Part shown: in pieces, positions 7,448 to 16,600 of the stretch
Layout of the letters: every line of letters begins with the position of its first letter
Numbering within the stretch: the stretch's first letter is position 1
Source of the DNA: Methanomassiliicoccales archaeon
GTDB lineage: Archaea > Thermoplasmatota > Thermoplasmata > RBG-16-68-12 > SOIM01
NCBI GenBank assembly: GCA_004377185.1
Contig: SOIM01000006.1
Span: forward strand, 1 to 51,727
Direction: 5' to 3'
Length of the DNA: 51,727 nucleotides
The notes under the pieces: generated by a model
The model's database searches: none
Told to the model about the DNA's origin: nothing
The model's input: the letters and a program-made list of their open reading frames with translations, nothing else
Program-made: the position numbers and the translations under genes

Positions 7448-9786
7448 GCCATCCCTCCCATGAGTTCGTAGAGAGTGTTGGTCCAGGCCTTTCGGACATC
7501 CTCCAGAGAGAGTTCGATCCTCATTCCATCATCGCTGAACGAGACACTGTTCCCTGAGACCTCACCGATTCTGTGTGCGGACAATCCATCGAATTTTGAG
7601 AGCATGTCCTTCTCATGTTCAGGGTCGACCTCCATCAGCCAGCGGGTATTGGACTCCGAGAAGAGCTTGTAGTCGAATCTCAAACCCCCAATGGCGGATA
7701 GGTCGGCAGTCGCACCCATATTTCCTCCCAGACACATCTCTGAAATAGCAACGGCCAAACCACCGTGAGAGATATCATGGCAGGCTCGGACCAAGCCGTC
7801 ATCGATGGAGGAAAGGACAGCGTTCATGGACTTCTTGAGCACGTTCACGTCAACGGCTGGCACCGCAGGACTGAAAGCACTCCTCAGCCGATAGTACTCG
7901 GAACCGCCCATCTCCTTCTTCGTCTCTCCGATGAGGTATATCAGACTGCCCTCCTTCTTGAAATCTGATGTCACGCATCTCATGAAGTCCTCCACAATCC
8001 CTATGCCTAGAATCACAGGTGTTGGCTTCACTGGAGCAAAGGAGGTCTCGTTGTAGAAGCTCACGTTTCCGGAAGGAACTGGCAGACCGAGCTCGCTGGC
8101 CATTTCTCCTATGCCTCTTACAGTTTCTCTGAAGGCACCAAGCCTGTCAGGTTTCTCGGGATTTCCGAAGTTCAAGCAGTTTGAGAAGGAATGCGGCCTG
8201 CCGCCCACTGCGACCAGATTCCTGCACATCTCGTCCATTACGGACATTCCTCCGAGATATGGGTTGATGGCCGTGTACTGGGGTGTTGTGGCCGTAGTGA
8301 TCGCCAGGGACCTGTTGGAATGTTCCAGGGGTTTCATGACCGCGGCATCACCGTGACACGCGAGTCCTATTCTGCCCTGAAGTGGTTTAAGGATTGTAGA
8401 AGCTCGGATCTCATGATCGTACTGCCGTATGACCCATTCCTTGCTGGACACGTTCTGAGATGAAAGAACACCTAGAATGACCCTTTCATAATCCTCAGGC
8501 TCATCCAAGGCCGTTTCCTTCTCCTTCATCGGCTCGAACTCCGTCACGAAAGGTCTGCAGTACTCTGGTCCGGCCGTGAGAAAGTCCAGGTCCAGTTCCA
8601 GAACCACTTCTCCCTGATATTTCACTCGGACTATCTTGTCCTTAATGACTTTGCCAATAGGGGTGGCCAGAACATCATACAGCTTGAATATGTGAAGCAC
8701 CTTGTCAACGTTCTCCGGATCAACGGCAAGCATCATCCTCTCCTGCGATTCGCTCACCCAGACCTCCCAAGAAGCTAAGCCCTCCTCCTTCAGGGGGACC
8801 TTCTCCAAATCGACTTCGGCCCCAAAACCACCAGCTAGAGCCATCTCGCCCACAACACAGGAAAGACCCCCTCCTCCGAGGTCCTTCATACCATTCAGCA
8901 GACCTCTCTCGGCCACCTCTAGGCATGCATGGATAAGGGGTTCCTTCAGTATCGGATCTCCCAGTTGGACCGCACCGCCCCTCCACTCCTCTTCCATGTC
9001 CTCGGTGAGCTCGACTGATGCGAATGTAACTCCGTGTATCCCATCTCTGCCCGTTCTGCCTCCAACCAGAATGAATACATCGCTCTCGGTCTTCACCCTG
9101 TTCCTGGCCAGGTTCTTCTTCTTGGCTATGCCCACACATCCTACGTTGATGATACAGTTCCCGATGTATCCCTCGTCAAAAAGAACCGCTCCGGATACGG
9201 TCGGTATTCCCAATCTGTTTCCGTAATCTCTTATCCCGGCAACGACCCCTCCCATCAGATAACGCGGATGCTTCACACCCCGCGGAAGGTCTCGGTACCT
9301 GAGGTCCAGAGGTCCGAAATGGAGAGGATCTATGAGCGCTATTGGCTGGGCCCCCATGCAAAGGACATCCCTTATTATCCCTCCAATTCCCGTGGCCGCA
9401 CCACCGTAGGGCTCGACCGCACTGGGATGATTGTGACTCTCTATCCTGATCGCATATGCATGGTCTTCATCGAATTCCACCACACCAGCGTCTCCCCGAT
9501 CAATGACATCATCGGATTCTATGCTGACAAGATACTCTTTCAGGAAAACCTTCGAGGACTTGTAACAACAGTGTTCGGACCAGGCTTGACCCAGGGACTG
9601 GAGCTCCACGTCAGTGGGGTTCCTCCCTTCGGATTTGAAGTATGCCTGGATCCTCTGCATTTCGTCAGTGTTCAGCGCCAGGCCCGCTTCATCGCTCACC
9701 TTCTGCAGCTCTTCGTCCGTGGCCGAGAGGATGTCCACTTCAAACAATTCGAATGGAAGATCTTTCTTATGAAACAGGTTTCTCAT
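7444..9786 (-). CDS. purL: Phosphoribosylformylglycinamidine synthase, large subunit PurL
   Basis: PurL is the ATP-dependent amidation subunit of FGAM synthase and works with PurS and PurQ. The 780-residue small form has the conserved SHNHPSAVEPYGGAATGIGG segment with the catalytic His. It also shows the LGGGGLS motif and the second half-repeat (GNVSFYNET, HDISHGGLAVAISEM). The start is set at ATG 9786 because GGAGAAGGGGG lies about 8 nt upstream; a TTG two codons earlier (9792) is possible. It follows purS after 51 bp and overlaps purQ by 4 bp. Confidence 0.97.
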   Translation of the reverse strand: MRNLFHKKDLPFELFEVDILSATDEELQKVSDEAGLALNTDEMQRIQAYFKSEGRNPTDVELQSLGQAWSEHCCYKSSKVFLKEYLVSIESDDVIDRGDAGVVEFDEDHAYAIRIESHNHPSAVEPYGGAATGIGGIIRDVLCMGAQPIALIDPLHFGPLDLRYRDLPRGVKHPRYLMGGVVAGIRDYGNRLGIPTVSGAVLFDEGYIGNCIINVGCVGIAKKKNLARNRVKTESDVFILVGGRTGRDGIHGVTFASVELTEDMEEEWRGGAVQLGDPILKEPLIHACLEVAERGLLNGMKDLGGGGLSCVVGEMALAGGFGAEVDLEKVPLKEEGLASWEVWVSESQERMMLAVDPENVDKVLHIFKLYDVLATPIGKVIKDKIVRVKYQGEVVLELDLDFLTAGPEYCRPFVTEFEPMKEKETALDEPEDYERVILGVLSSQNVSSKEWVIRQYDHEIRASTILKPLQGRIGLACHGDAAVMKPLEHSNRSLAITTATTPQYTAINPYLGGMSVMDEMCRNLVAVGGRPHSFSNCLNFGNPEKPDRLGAFRETVRGIGEMASELGLPVPSGNVSFYNETSFAPVKPTPVILGIGIVEDFMRCVTSDFKKEGSLIYLIGETKKEMGGSEYYRLRSAFSPAVPAVDVNVLKKSMNAVLSSIDDGLVRACHDISHGGLAVAISEMCLGGNMGATADLSAIGGLRFDYKLFSESNTRWLMEVDPEHEKDMLSKFDGLSAHRIGEVSGNSVSFSDDGMRIELSLEDVRKAWTNTLYELMGGMA

Positions 9787-9837
9787 CCCCAACCCCCTTC
9801 TCCGAGGTTCTCGATTCTCTTGAACTCGCAGCCATCC

Positions 9838-10083
9838 TCATTCCTTGAGAGTGATTGTATAATCGTGAATCACAGGATTTGCGAGGAGCTTCTGACACAT
9901 TTCCTCAACAATCGCCTTCGCTCTGGCCCCATCATCTTCCTCTATGCTGATGTTGAAAAGCCTTGCGGATTTCACCTCAATGGCGGAATCAAAACCGAGC
10001 AGTTTCAGGGCCTTCAGCGTGTTGGTCCCTTCGGGGTCCGCCACCCCCTTCTTCAGATGAACTTGCACCTCTGCGGTCACCAT
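9838..10083 (-). CDS. purS: Phosphoribosylformylglycinamidine synthase subunit PurS
   Basis: This 81-residue protein has the single-domain PurS fold pattern. It begins with the strand AEVQVHLKKGVADPEG, then T-x-x-A-L-x-x-LGF, ending in a NPVIHDYTI strand. PurS bridges PurL and PurQ in the three-subunit FGAM synthase found in archaea and Gram-positive bacteria. It is the first gene of the purS-purL-purQ operon. A TTAATAT element about 35 bp upstream could be its TATA box. Confidence 0.95.
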   Translation of the reverse strand: MVTAEVQVHLKKGVADPEGTNTLKALKLLGFDSAIEVKSARLFNISIEEDDGARAKAIVEEMCQKLLANPVIHDYTITLKE

Positions 10084-10235
10084 TCAACCACTTGAAAGGT
10101 GTAATGCCGTTTCGATATTAATTGTGTTGGTGAGGTGATTGCAGATTGCTACCCCCTTACAATTAGCGTACCTTCAAAGATTTGGTTTATAGAGTGCCCT
10201 GGTCTGTGGAAGGTCCCCTGTTAGGAGGCTAGCCA

Positions 10236-11159
10236 ATGACAAGCAAGACCAAGAAGAACAATCAGAAATACTCATCCATGCAAGAGATAGGTAAGGACGT
10301 CCTCGGCAAACTGAAGACTTCCCTGAAGAAAGAGGACAGAGCTCCCGAAGAGACCAAGATCGAAAGAATCCAACCAGAGGATTTCAAGCTGGAACACACA
10401 ACAGTGTGGAACTTCCAGAAGCGGGGTGATTGGGCAACGCACAAAGGCGACTTTAGAGGGAACTGGGCACCCCAGATACCGCGGAACCTCCTCCTACGCT
10501 ACAGCAAGGTGGGAGACACTGTCCTAGACCCGATGGTGGGCAGCGGGACGACCCTCATAGAGGCGAAGGTCACTGGAAGAAACGGGATAGGACTGGATGT
10601 GGACCCGAGCGCCCTGCTTGTGTCACTGAGCAGACTGGACTTTGACGTCTCGGACGATGATATCCCTGAGAGCAGTCAAAAGGTCTTCATCGGTGATGCG
10701 AGGAATATGGACCTGGTGGAGAACGAATCCATTGACTTGGGGTTGATTCATCCACCGCAGCCCGATTACATCGGGAACGTGAACGGAAGGAACTCGGCAG
10801 ACCTCTCCTTTGTATCCAGTTTCGATGAATACTGCAAAGAGATGAAGGAAGTGGCAAAAGAGATGTTCAGAACCATCAAGCCAGGCAAATACTGCTCCAT
10901 CTTGATCGGGGACACAAGGAGACACAAGCACTACGTACCGATATCACACAGGATAATGCAGAACTTCCTCGACGTGGGCTTCACCCTGAAGGAGAACGTG
11001 ATCAAGAGACAGTGGAACTGCTCCCAATCGGGCTTCTGGGCCAGGAGATCGAAAAGGGACAACTTCCTGCTCATCTCGCACAAGAACCTGTTCGTGTTCA
11101 GGAAACCCGATCCAGAGGAGGATATCGCAAAGCTGGAGAACAGCATGAAGTGGTGGTAG
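10236..11159 (+). CDS. Orphan DNA methyltransferase (N6/N4 amino-methyltransferase family)
   Basis: The 307-residue protein has SAM motif I (DPMVGSGT, residues 98-105) preceded by W-A-T-H-x-G-D-x-R-G-N-W and R-N-L-L-L-R-Y-S, typical of beta-class N4/N6 DNA methyltransferases. The catalytic motif IV position reads I-H-P-P-Q (171-175) instead of the usual (D/N/S)-P-P-(Y/W). The family could include RNA enzymes, so the DNA target is inferred. No restriction endonuclease or specificity gene is adjacent. GGAGG lies 8 nt before the ATG, and TTTATAG at about 10186 is a candidate TATA box. The N-terminal 45 residues are basic and probably disordered. Confidence 0.82.
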   Translation: MTSKTKKNNQKYSSMQEIGKDVLGKLKTSLKKEDRAPEETKIERIQPEDFKLEHTTVWNFQKRGDWATHKGDFRGNWAPQIPRNLLLRYSKVGDTVLDPMVGSGTTLIEAKVTGRNGIGLDVDPSALLVSLSRLDFDVSDDDIPESSQKVFIGDARNMDLVENESIDLGLIHPPQPDYIGNVNGRNSADLSFVSSFDEYCKEMKEVAKEMFRTIKPGKYCSILIGDTRRHKHYVPISHRIMQNFLDVGFTLKENVIKRQWNCSQSGFWARRSKRDNFLLISHKNLFVFRKPDPEEDIAKLENSMKWW

Positions 11160-11160
11160 G

Positions 11161-11691
11161 CTAGAAGACCTCCCAGTGCACCCTGTCGGGCATATATTCC
11201 GAATCATGATGAGGGGACTTCTCTTCCCCCGGGTAGCCAATCGCAACAAGGTTGAGAACCCTTATGGACGGAGGTATCCTCAGAAGCTCCCTTACGTACT
11301 CCTCCGCGGTCTGACCCTCCTTGTGAATATTGTCCCTGACCTGTATCCAGCAACTGCCCAGTCCCAGCTCTGTCACCATCAATTGAGTGATAGTGGTAGC
11401 AATGCTACTGTCCTCGATCCAGCGACCGGCAATATTCGAGTCAGCGCACACGGCTATCATCAAGGGCGCACCTGAAGCGAACGAAGAGCTTGAATGTGTC
11501 ACTTGTGAGAGTTTCTGAATCATGGCTTTGTCAGTAACCATGACAAAATGCCAAGGCCTTCGATTCCTAGACGATGGCGAGAAGAAAGTCGCGGTCAACA
11601 ATTTCTCAATCAAGTCCTTCGGTATTTCCTGTTCTTTGTAAGCCCGAATCGACCTCCTCTTGCGAACGACATCAAAGACTGAACCGGCCAT
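11161..11691 (-). CDS. Nitroreductase-family FMN oxidoreductase
   Basis: The protein starts with the family signature V-x-x-R-R-S-I-R-A-Y, and the FMN phosphate contacts are in SPSSRNRRPWHFVMV. The C-terminal half has the LVAIGYPGE motif that closes the flavin site. Nitroreductase-fold enzymes reduce quinones, nitro groups or other acceptors with NAD(P)H; the substrate is not predictable. The start is placed at ATG 11691 with GAGGTG 6 nt upstream rather than at the longer ATG 11718. It is divergent from a radical SAM gene and converges with the DNA methyltransferase (1 bp gap). Confidence 0.9.
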   Translation of the reverse strand: MAGSVFDVVRKRRSIRAYKEQEIPKDLIEKLLTATFFSPSSRNRRPWHFVMVTDKAMIQKLSQVTHSSSSFASGAPLMIAVCADSNIAGRWIEDSSIATTITQLMVTELGLGSCWIQVRDNIHKEGQTAEEYVRELLRIPPSIRVLNLVAIGYPGEEKSPHHDSEYMPDRVHWEVF

Positions 11692-11720
11692 GAAAGCACC
11701 TCGGGTGTAAGATAACATCC

Positions 11721-11731
11721 CATAAATATCG
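11721..11731 (+). promoter_or_regulatory. TATA box of the radical SAM gene
   Basis: CATAAATATC is centred about 28 bp before ATG 11755, consistent with leaderless transcription. It lies in the short divergent intergenic region shared with the nitroreductase gene. Confidence 0.5.
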
Positions 11732-11754
11732 GTTGCGTCATAGCGAGAAGGAAG

Positions 11755-12510
11755 ATGTACGATCCCGTCAAGAGGGCGAAATCACTTGAGAAGATAGCTT
11801 TTCAAGGAAGGAACAGGAGGTACTACCGCTTCCGCGGAGCCAAATGGTATGGAGGGATAGCAACTGGGGATGTGGCTGTCTGCAACCTGAGATGTGTCTT
11901 TTGCTGGGCAGGAGACAACATCATGAACAAACCACAGGACGTCGGAAAGTTCTACTCACCGGAAGAGGCCTTTTCAAAGCTGGACAAAATAGCAAGCAGG
12001 GCGGGCTTCTCACAGTTGCGCTTGAGCGGACAGGAACCTACCATCGGGAAGGAACACTTGGTGGACCTTCTGGGATTGATCGAAAAATCACCTTACAACT
12101 TCATCCTAGAGACCAACGGGATTCTCCTGGGTGCTGATCCAGATTATGCTCCTGACCTCTCCGGTTTTCGAAAACTCCACGTGCGGGTCTCTTTGAAAGG
12201 GACTTGTGAGGAGGAATATGGCATGCTAACCGGTGCCGACCCAGAATCGTTCAAGCTGCAACTCGCTGCTTTGTCGAATCTCAGGGATGCGGAGGTCAGT
12301 TGTCACCCTGCAGTCATGGTTTCCTTCTCCTCCAAGGAGGATTTTGTGAGATTGTCCGATAGGCTGGATGAGATAGACAGAGACCTCTTTCAGAACCTTG
12401 AGATCGAGGAGTTGATCACATATCCACATGTTATCAGGAGGCTCAAGAAGGCAGGGCTTGTTACCTCGGTTTCGCATGGTCCGTCCGACGTTCCACCAGA
12501 GCTCGTATGA
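11755..12510 (+). CDS. Radical SAM protein of unknown substrate
   Basis: The 251-residue protein has the [4Fe-4S] motif C43-x3-C47-x2-C50 (AVCNLRCVFC). It is followed by a G-Q-E-P-T motif in the place of the usual GGEP and an LETNGI strand, all typical of a radical SAM TIM barrel. There is no recognisable SPASM or other auxiliary-cluster domain. It resembles the pyruvate-formate-lyase-activating-type archaeal radical SAM proteins, but I do not recognise the exact family. The nitroreductase next door is divergent and may or may not be functionally linked. Confidence 0.88.
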   Translation: MYDPVKRAKSLEKIAFQGRNRRYYRFRGAKWYGGIATGDVAVCNLRCVFCWAGDNIMNKPQDVGKFYSPEEAFSKLDKIASRAGFSQLRLSGQEPTIGKEHLVDLLGLIEKSPYNFILETNGILLGADPDYAPDLSGFRKLHVRVSLKGTCEEEYGMLTGADPESFKLQLAALSNLRDAEVSCHPAVMVSFSSKEDFVRLSDRLDEIDRDLFQNLEIEELITYPHVIRRLKKAGLVTSVSHGPSDVPPELV

Positions 12511-12522
12511 GCGAAAAACCAA

Positions 12523-12864
12523 TTAGCAGGTCAGATGGAGGGCTGCAGCCGCTTTTCTTTCTTGCACGGACTGGTTGAAGGTTTTGCAGGCATCTTCTGT
12601 CTTCTGGATGGCAAAATCGATTCCCTTTGACCTGAGAAACTCTTGAGTCTCTTGTGGCACCTTCATTGCGCCAGAATGGCCCGTTCCAATAACGAGAAAC
12701 TCAGGATTGGCCTGTACGACCTCTTCCAGATCCGCTGCCTCGAGACGATGACCTTCCCTCCTCCACCACGAGGAATTCACCCGCCCTTCCAAGAGTATGA
12801 CATCTGAGGTGTAGGTGACTCCGTCAATGACTATCTTTCCGAAATCATATGAGTTTATTCTCAC
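12523..12864 (-). CDS. Mth938-like (DUF498) domain protein
   Basis: The 113-residue protein spans a single Mth938-like domain. It shows the opening strand SYDFGKIVIDG, the W-W-R-x-E-G-H motif, and P-E-x-L-V-I-G-T-G-H-S-G at the centre. Archaeal and bacterial members have no assigned enzyme activity; the eukaryotic relative NDUFAF3 is a complex I assembly factor. It follows trmI after 3 bp, so the two are almost certainly one operon. That pairing gives no obvious function. Confidence 0.85.
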   Translation of the reverse strand: MRINSYDFGKIVIDGVTYTSDVILLEGRVNSSWWRREGHRLEAADLEEVVQANPEFLVIGTGHSGAMKVPQETQEFLRSKGIDFAIQKTEDACKTFNQSVQERKAAAALHLTC

Positions 12865-12867
12865 CGT

Positions 12868-13620
12868 TCATTTCTCCACAACTTTTCTAGCATAGGTAAG
12901 GTAGCCAGTGTGCCCCAGTGTCTCATAACTCGGTCTGGTTCCAAGTTCGCCGACCTCCATCTCTCGCTGAATTATTTCTACAGACCTGACGTCGAAGAAG
13001 CGGCCTCTCTTCATCTCCTTGACCACCTTTTCCATCTGATTCACAGTTGGAACGTAGACTGCAAGATGACCGCCGGGTTTCAGAGATTGGTAGATATGGT
13101 CCAACACATCCCAAGGATTTGGTATGTCAACAACAGCGCTGTCAATATCCCTTTCCTCTATCCCATCTACCGCATCCTGGACCCTAATCTCCACCAGATT
13201 GCTCAATCCAGCCCTTTGGATGTTCTTACCCGCAAGCCTTGCGAAATCCTCCCTTTTGTCATAGCTCACCACTCTGCCATTTGGGGCCACGAAATAGGCG
13301 AGGACTATCGTCATTGCCGCAGAGCCAGTGCCCACCTCCAAGACAGAATCGCCGGACCTCACATCGCAATTGAGAATGATAGAAGCGCTGTCCTTGGCAG
13401 TGATAATCTGGGCTTCACGCTCAATGGTCTGGACCAGATCCAATACACTGGGCCTGAGACAAAGGAACTTCTTTCCCGCGATTTCGACCTCCTTACCCTC
13501 AGGGTTGCTCGGAAACTTGGAGAAATCAACGACACCGAGGCCGGGGATCTTCTCAACTCTCTCTTTGAAAGTCAACAGCCTCTTTCTCCCCTTTTCGTCC
13601 ACCAGAATGATTCTGTCCAT
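12868..13620 (-). CDS. trmI: tRNA (adenine-N1)-methyltransferase, TrmI family
   Basis: Archaeal TrmI methylates N1 of A57/A58 in the T-loop of tRNA. The 250-residue protein has a small N-terminal beta domain (IILVDEKGRKRLL…) and the SAM motif EVGTGSAAM at residues 95-103. Other motifs are the strand-2 VVSYDKR and the family hallmark VVDIPNPWDVLDH. A longer in-frame start would run into the protease gene. ATG 13620 has TTTTAAAT 28 bp upstream and so looks leaderless. The next gene (Mth938-like) follows after 3 bp. Confidence 0.93.
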   Translation of the reverse strand: MDRIILVDEKGRKRLLTFKERVEKIPGLGVVDFSKFPSNPEGKEVEIAGKKFLCLRPSVLDLVQTIEREAQIITAKDSASIILNCDVRSGDSVLEVGTGSAAMTIVLAYFVAPNGRVVSYDKREDFARLAGKNIQRAGLSNLVEIRVQDAVDGIEERDIDSAVVDIPNPWDVLDHIYQSLKPGGHLAVYVPTVNQMEKVVKEMKRGRFFDVRSVEIIQREMEVGELGTRPSYETLGHTGYLTYARKVVEK

Positions 13621-13643
13621 CCAGCATCCGGGATGATACTGCG

Positions 13644-13652
13644 ATTTAAAAG
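13644..13652 (-). promoter_or_regulatory. TATA box of trmI
   Basis: On the minus strand this reads CTTTTAAAT, centred 28 bp before the ATG at 13620. It supports the shorter trmI start. Confidence 0.55.
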
Positions 13653-13681
13653 GGTTTCTGATGTAGAAACTCACGAACGGA

Positions 13682-16600
13682 CTAGAATCCGGGTATCGGT
13701 ATGCGAACTGGGCTTCCGTTGACGTGTACCCAGTAACCCTCACCGGGCACCAAATACTCGTTCGGATTCGTCATCTGTCTCAGGTGATAGGGCGGATTCA
13801 TTCCGTCAAAGCCCTCAACGGCATCCACGACCGAGTAATTGAGCAGGTCGCTCACCATCATTCCGGTCGAGTTCATGGACGGATATCCAATGAGATTCCA
13901 GCCAGGATACAGCTCTATTTCCGTAATGTAGGAGACCAAGCCCGACATATTCAATGACGCGGGTCCGGTCATGTGTATCCAGATGCCCATGGTCTTGTCC
14001 ACTTCGGTGAGCGTCTGCACGGATTTGAAGGTCATATATGAGAGCCATTGGCTTGTTTGGGTGTCGTAAACCCTGACTTGATCGTAGGAATTATTGATGG
14101 AACTGAAGGTGTTCTGGACGGACTTGTCTGTCAGTGACACTGGGAAGGATATCAGGTACCATCCCGCAGAGGCAAACGTCAAGTTAAACCACACGAACTC
14201 CGGCTTCTGTCCAATTGTGAGGACATTAACGCAAGCTCCTATGCCCCAGTTGTTGTACTCATCCTGTCCTCTAGCACATATCTTGTGAGTCTCTCCTCCG
14301 TCCCAAGTTGTTGGGGTGTGAGTAGCCTCACCGACTTCAGTGGGGGAATCCGAACCTATTGCCATGGGTAGCGCGCCGGTCCAGTTGATCAGTCTGGGAT
14401 CGGTCACGTTGAGCGGTACCTCCTTCCACTCAGCGGCAGTGACGTTGCTCATTCCAGTGCTGACATCGGAAACAGTGGCATATATCGCCAGTTCGGCACC
14501 GTCAATAGAAACATCGAAGGGGTTGGGATAACCGACTATTGGGTCAACCATGGGTCCGACAGTGTCAGGATCGCTCTCCCAGTCCTTGTGGTAGATGAGC
14601 AAGTACACGTCATAGTTCACATCCGTCTCGGTTCCCTTGCTTGCATGGAAGACCTCGTAGACGTTGTGATAGATTCCACTCACTGTCAACGCATCCGTCA
14701 TCTGGTGACCTTTTGCGAAGGGATCTGCTGTCAGTTTCGAGAGAGAAGGAGGTGTTGCGAAGCCATCGTCTGAATTATATGTCCAAAGATTGGGTTCGTT
14801 GAACTCGTTGGCCTTCTCGATGTATTGGATCCAGGTGAAGCCGTCGCCAGTGCTTACCATGTTGAGGATAGGTCTTCTGTTGTAGTTGGAATTGGACACC
14901 GATTTGCCGAATGGTCCAAAGGGCCCGTGGAGATTCGGGCTAATGCCTTCCAAGTCTGTCGTGTTCAGCCCGAACGGAGGTTCTGTTGAGGTGTAGTGTC
15001 CGTCCAAGTAGGCAACATAGAGACGGAGATCCACTTGGCCCTCGTCATTGGTCACCACGACATACATCCTATTATTGGCTGGGCCCTCGGAAGTTGCGAC
15101 ACACGCAGGCCATTGTACGTTGGTATTCAGAGTGTTCCAAAGAAGGGAGACGTCGTCAGCGGTAACGGGCCAGGGAGTGTCATCCCCTTGCCAGCCATCG
15201 TTATCATAGAGTCTAACCATCAGGTCTCTGTCATTCCCTGTGGTACTCCTGTAGTAGAAGAAGACCCAAAGTACCTCTCTTGTGTCAATGCACGCATTGG
15301 GGAAGAAGTAGTAGTTGCCGGGGACAGACGGACTTATTCTCCTGCAGTCTGGATCAGTACCAAACCTACAGTCTGGCCAAGTCTCACCGCCGTCTCGAGA
15401 GATGGCGACCCATGTCTGGACATATAGTGGGTTGCCTCCGTCAACAGTAGCATAATCCAGATGCTCCCAGACCCAGATAACCTCACCACCAGGTGTACCA
15501 TCATCCCTCCAAAGCGGGATGTTCACCCTGGCTTCGTTCATTAGCGAGCCGCCTGCGTTCCTTTCGATGACCACTCTGTTCCATGTGTCATAGGGTGGAT
15601 CAGAATACGAGAGCACACCGTAGGAATCCAAATCCGGCACACTCGCATTCGGGTCACTGCCTGTCCATGTAATAATCACCCTGTTCGTATAGTTCCCTCT
15701 TGGTATGTACGTCATTCTAATGTCATTGGGGTCATCGTTCCAGTTGGATACGACGGTAAATTTGAACGGAAGCACCGGCATGCCTTGAGCATCTAGTGTC
15801 GTATGGGCCACGTAGACATTCGGTCCCCCGTAAAGCCCGCCAACAGCCACTTTGGTGGTATTCCTATAGGCGATGAAAATATGGTCCGCTGTTCCATTAT
15901 TGAATGTCAGGACCGATGGATCCAGTTCATCGACTAAATCTGTGGTTAGCTGAATCGGCGTGACGACTACGTCGCACGAAACAGCAAGCTCCAGCTCCAG
16001 CCGGTCCGTGACGGAAGTATCGCCCATAGATGTACCAGTGATTCTCAGGTCTTGAATGCCGCAAGAGGGGAAGTTCTGGTCGACAACTATCCTGACCCAA
16101 GTAGTGACGGTTTCTCTGGGTTCCAAGTCCGTGATAAGGACCTTTTCGAAGTTCATTGTTATCAGAGGAGGTGAAGTTCCAGTTATGAAAACGTTGTCTG
16201 TGTTCGTACCGAAGTTGGTCACTTTGAAGGGGAAGAAGACCTCTCCGCCCTTGGTAATCTCGATGGACAATGGATAATCAGAATCCAAGTCGATCTTGTA
16301 CTCGTCCTGTGGCCCGATATCGGCTGCAACTACCAAGGCGAAAGGTGTTGAAGCTGGTATGCTGCGACCGATGACTTCTATCTGCCAGGTCCCAACCTCG
16401 GGGAACTGCACTTCCACCTGCTCAACGTTGTTCAAATCGTCAAAGGCATCACTAAGGTATCTGTCCCACAGCGGGTTTGCGTCCGAGGCGATAGGATTTG
16501 GTTTTGACCAGCCATCGAACTGGCCCACGATACCGTAGACGTTCCCTTTGTAGACATCTCCGCTGGGCGACCTCACAAGAAGGTCAATATCTCTGAAAAG

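Noticed and set aside
7475-10095. Several long open frames on the plus strand opposite purL and purS (up to 353 codons)
   Set aside because: They are antisense shadows of clearly conserved pur genes, with no recognisable domains or start signals.
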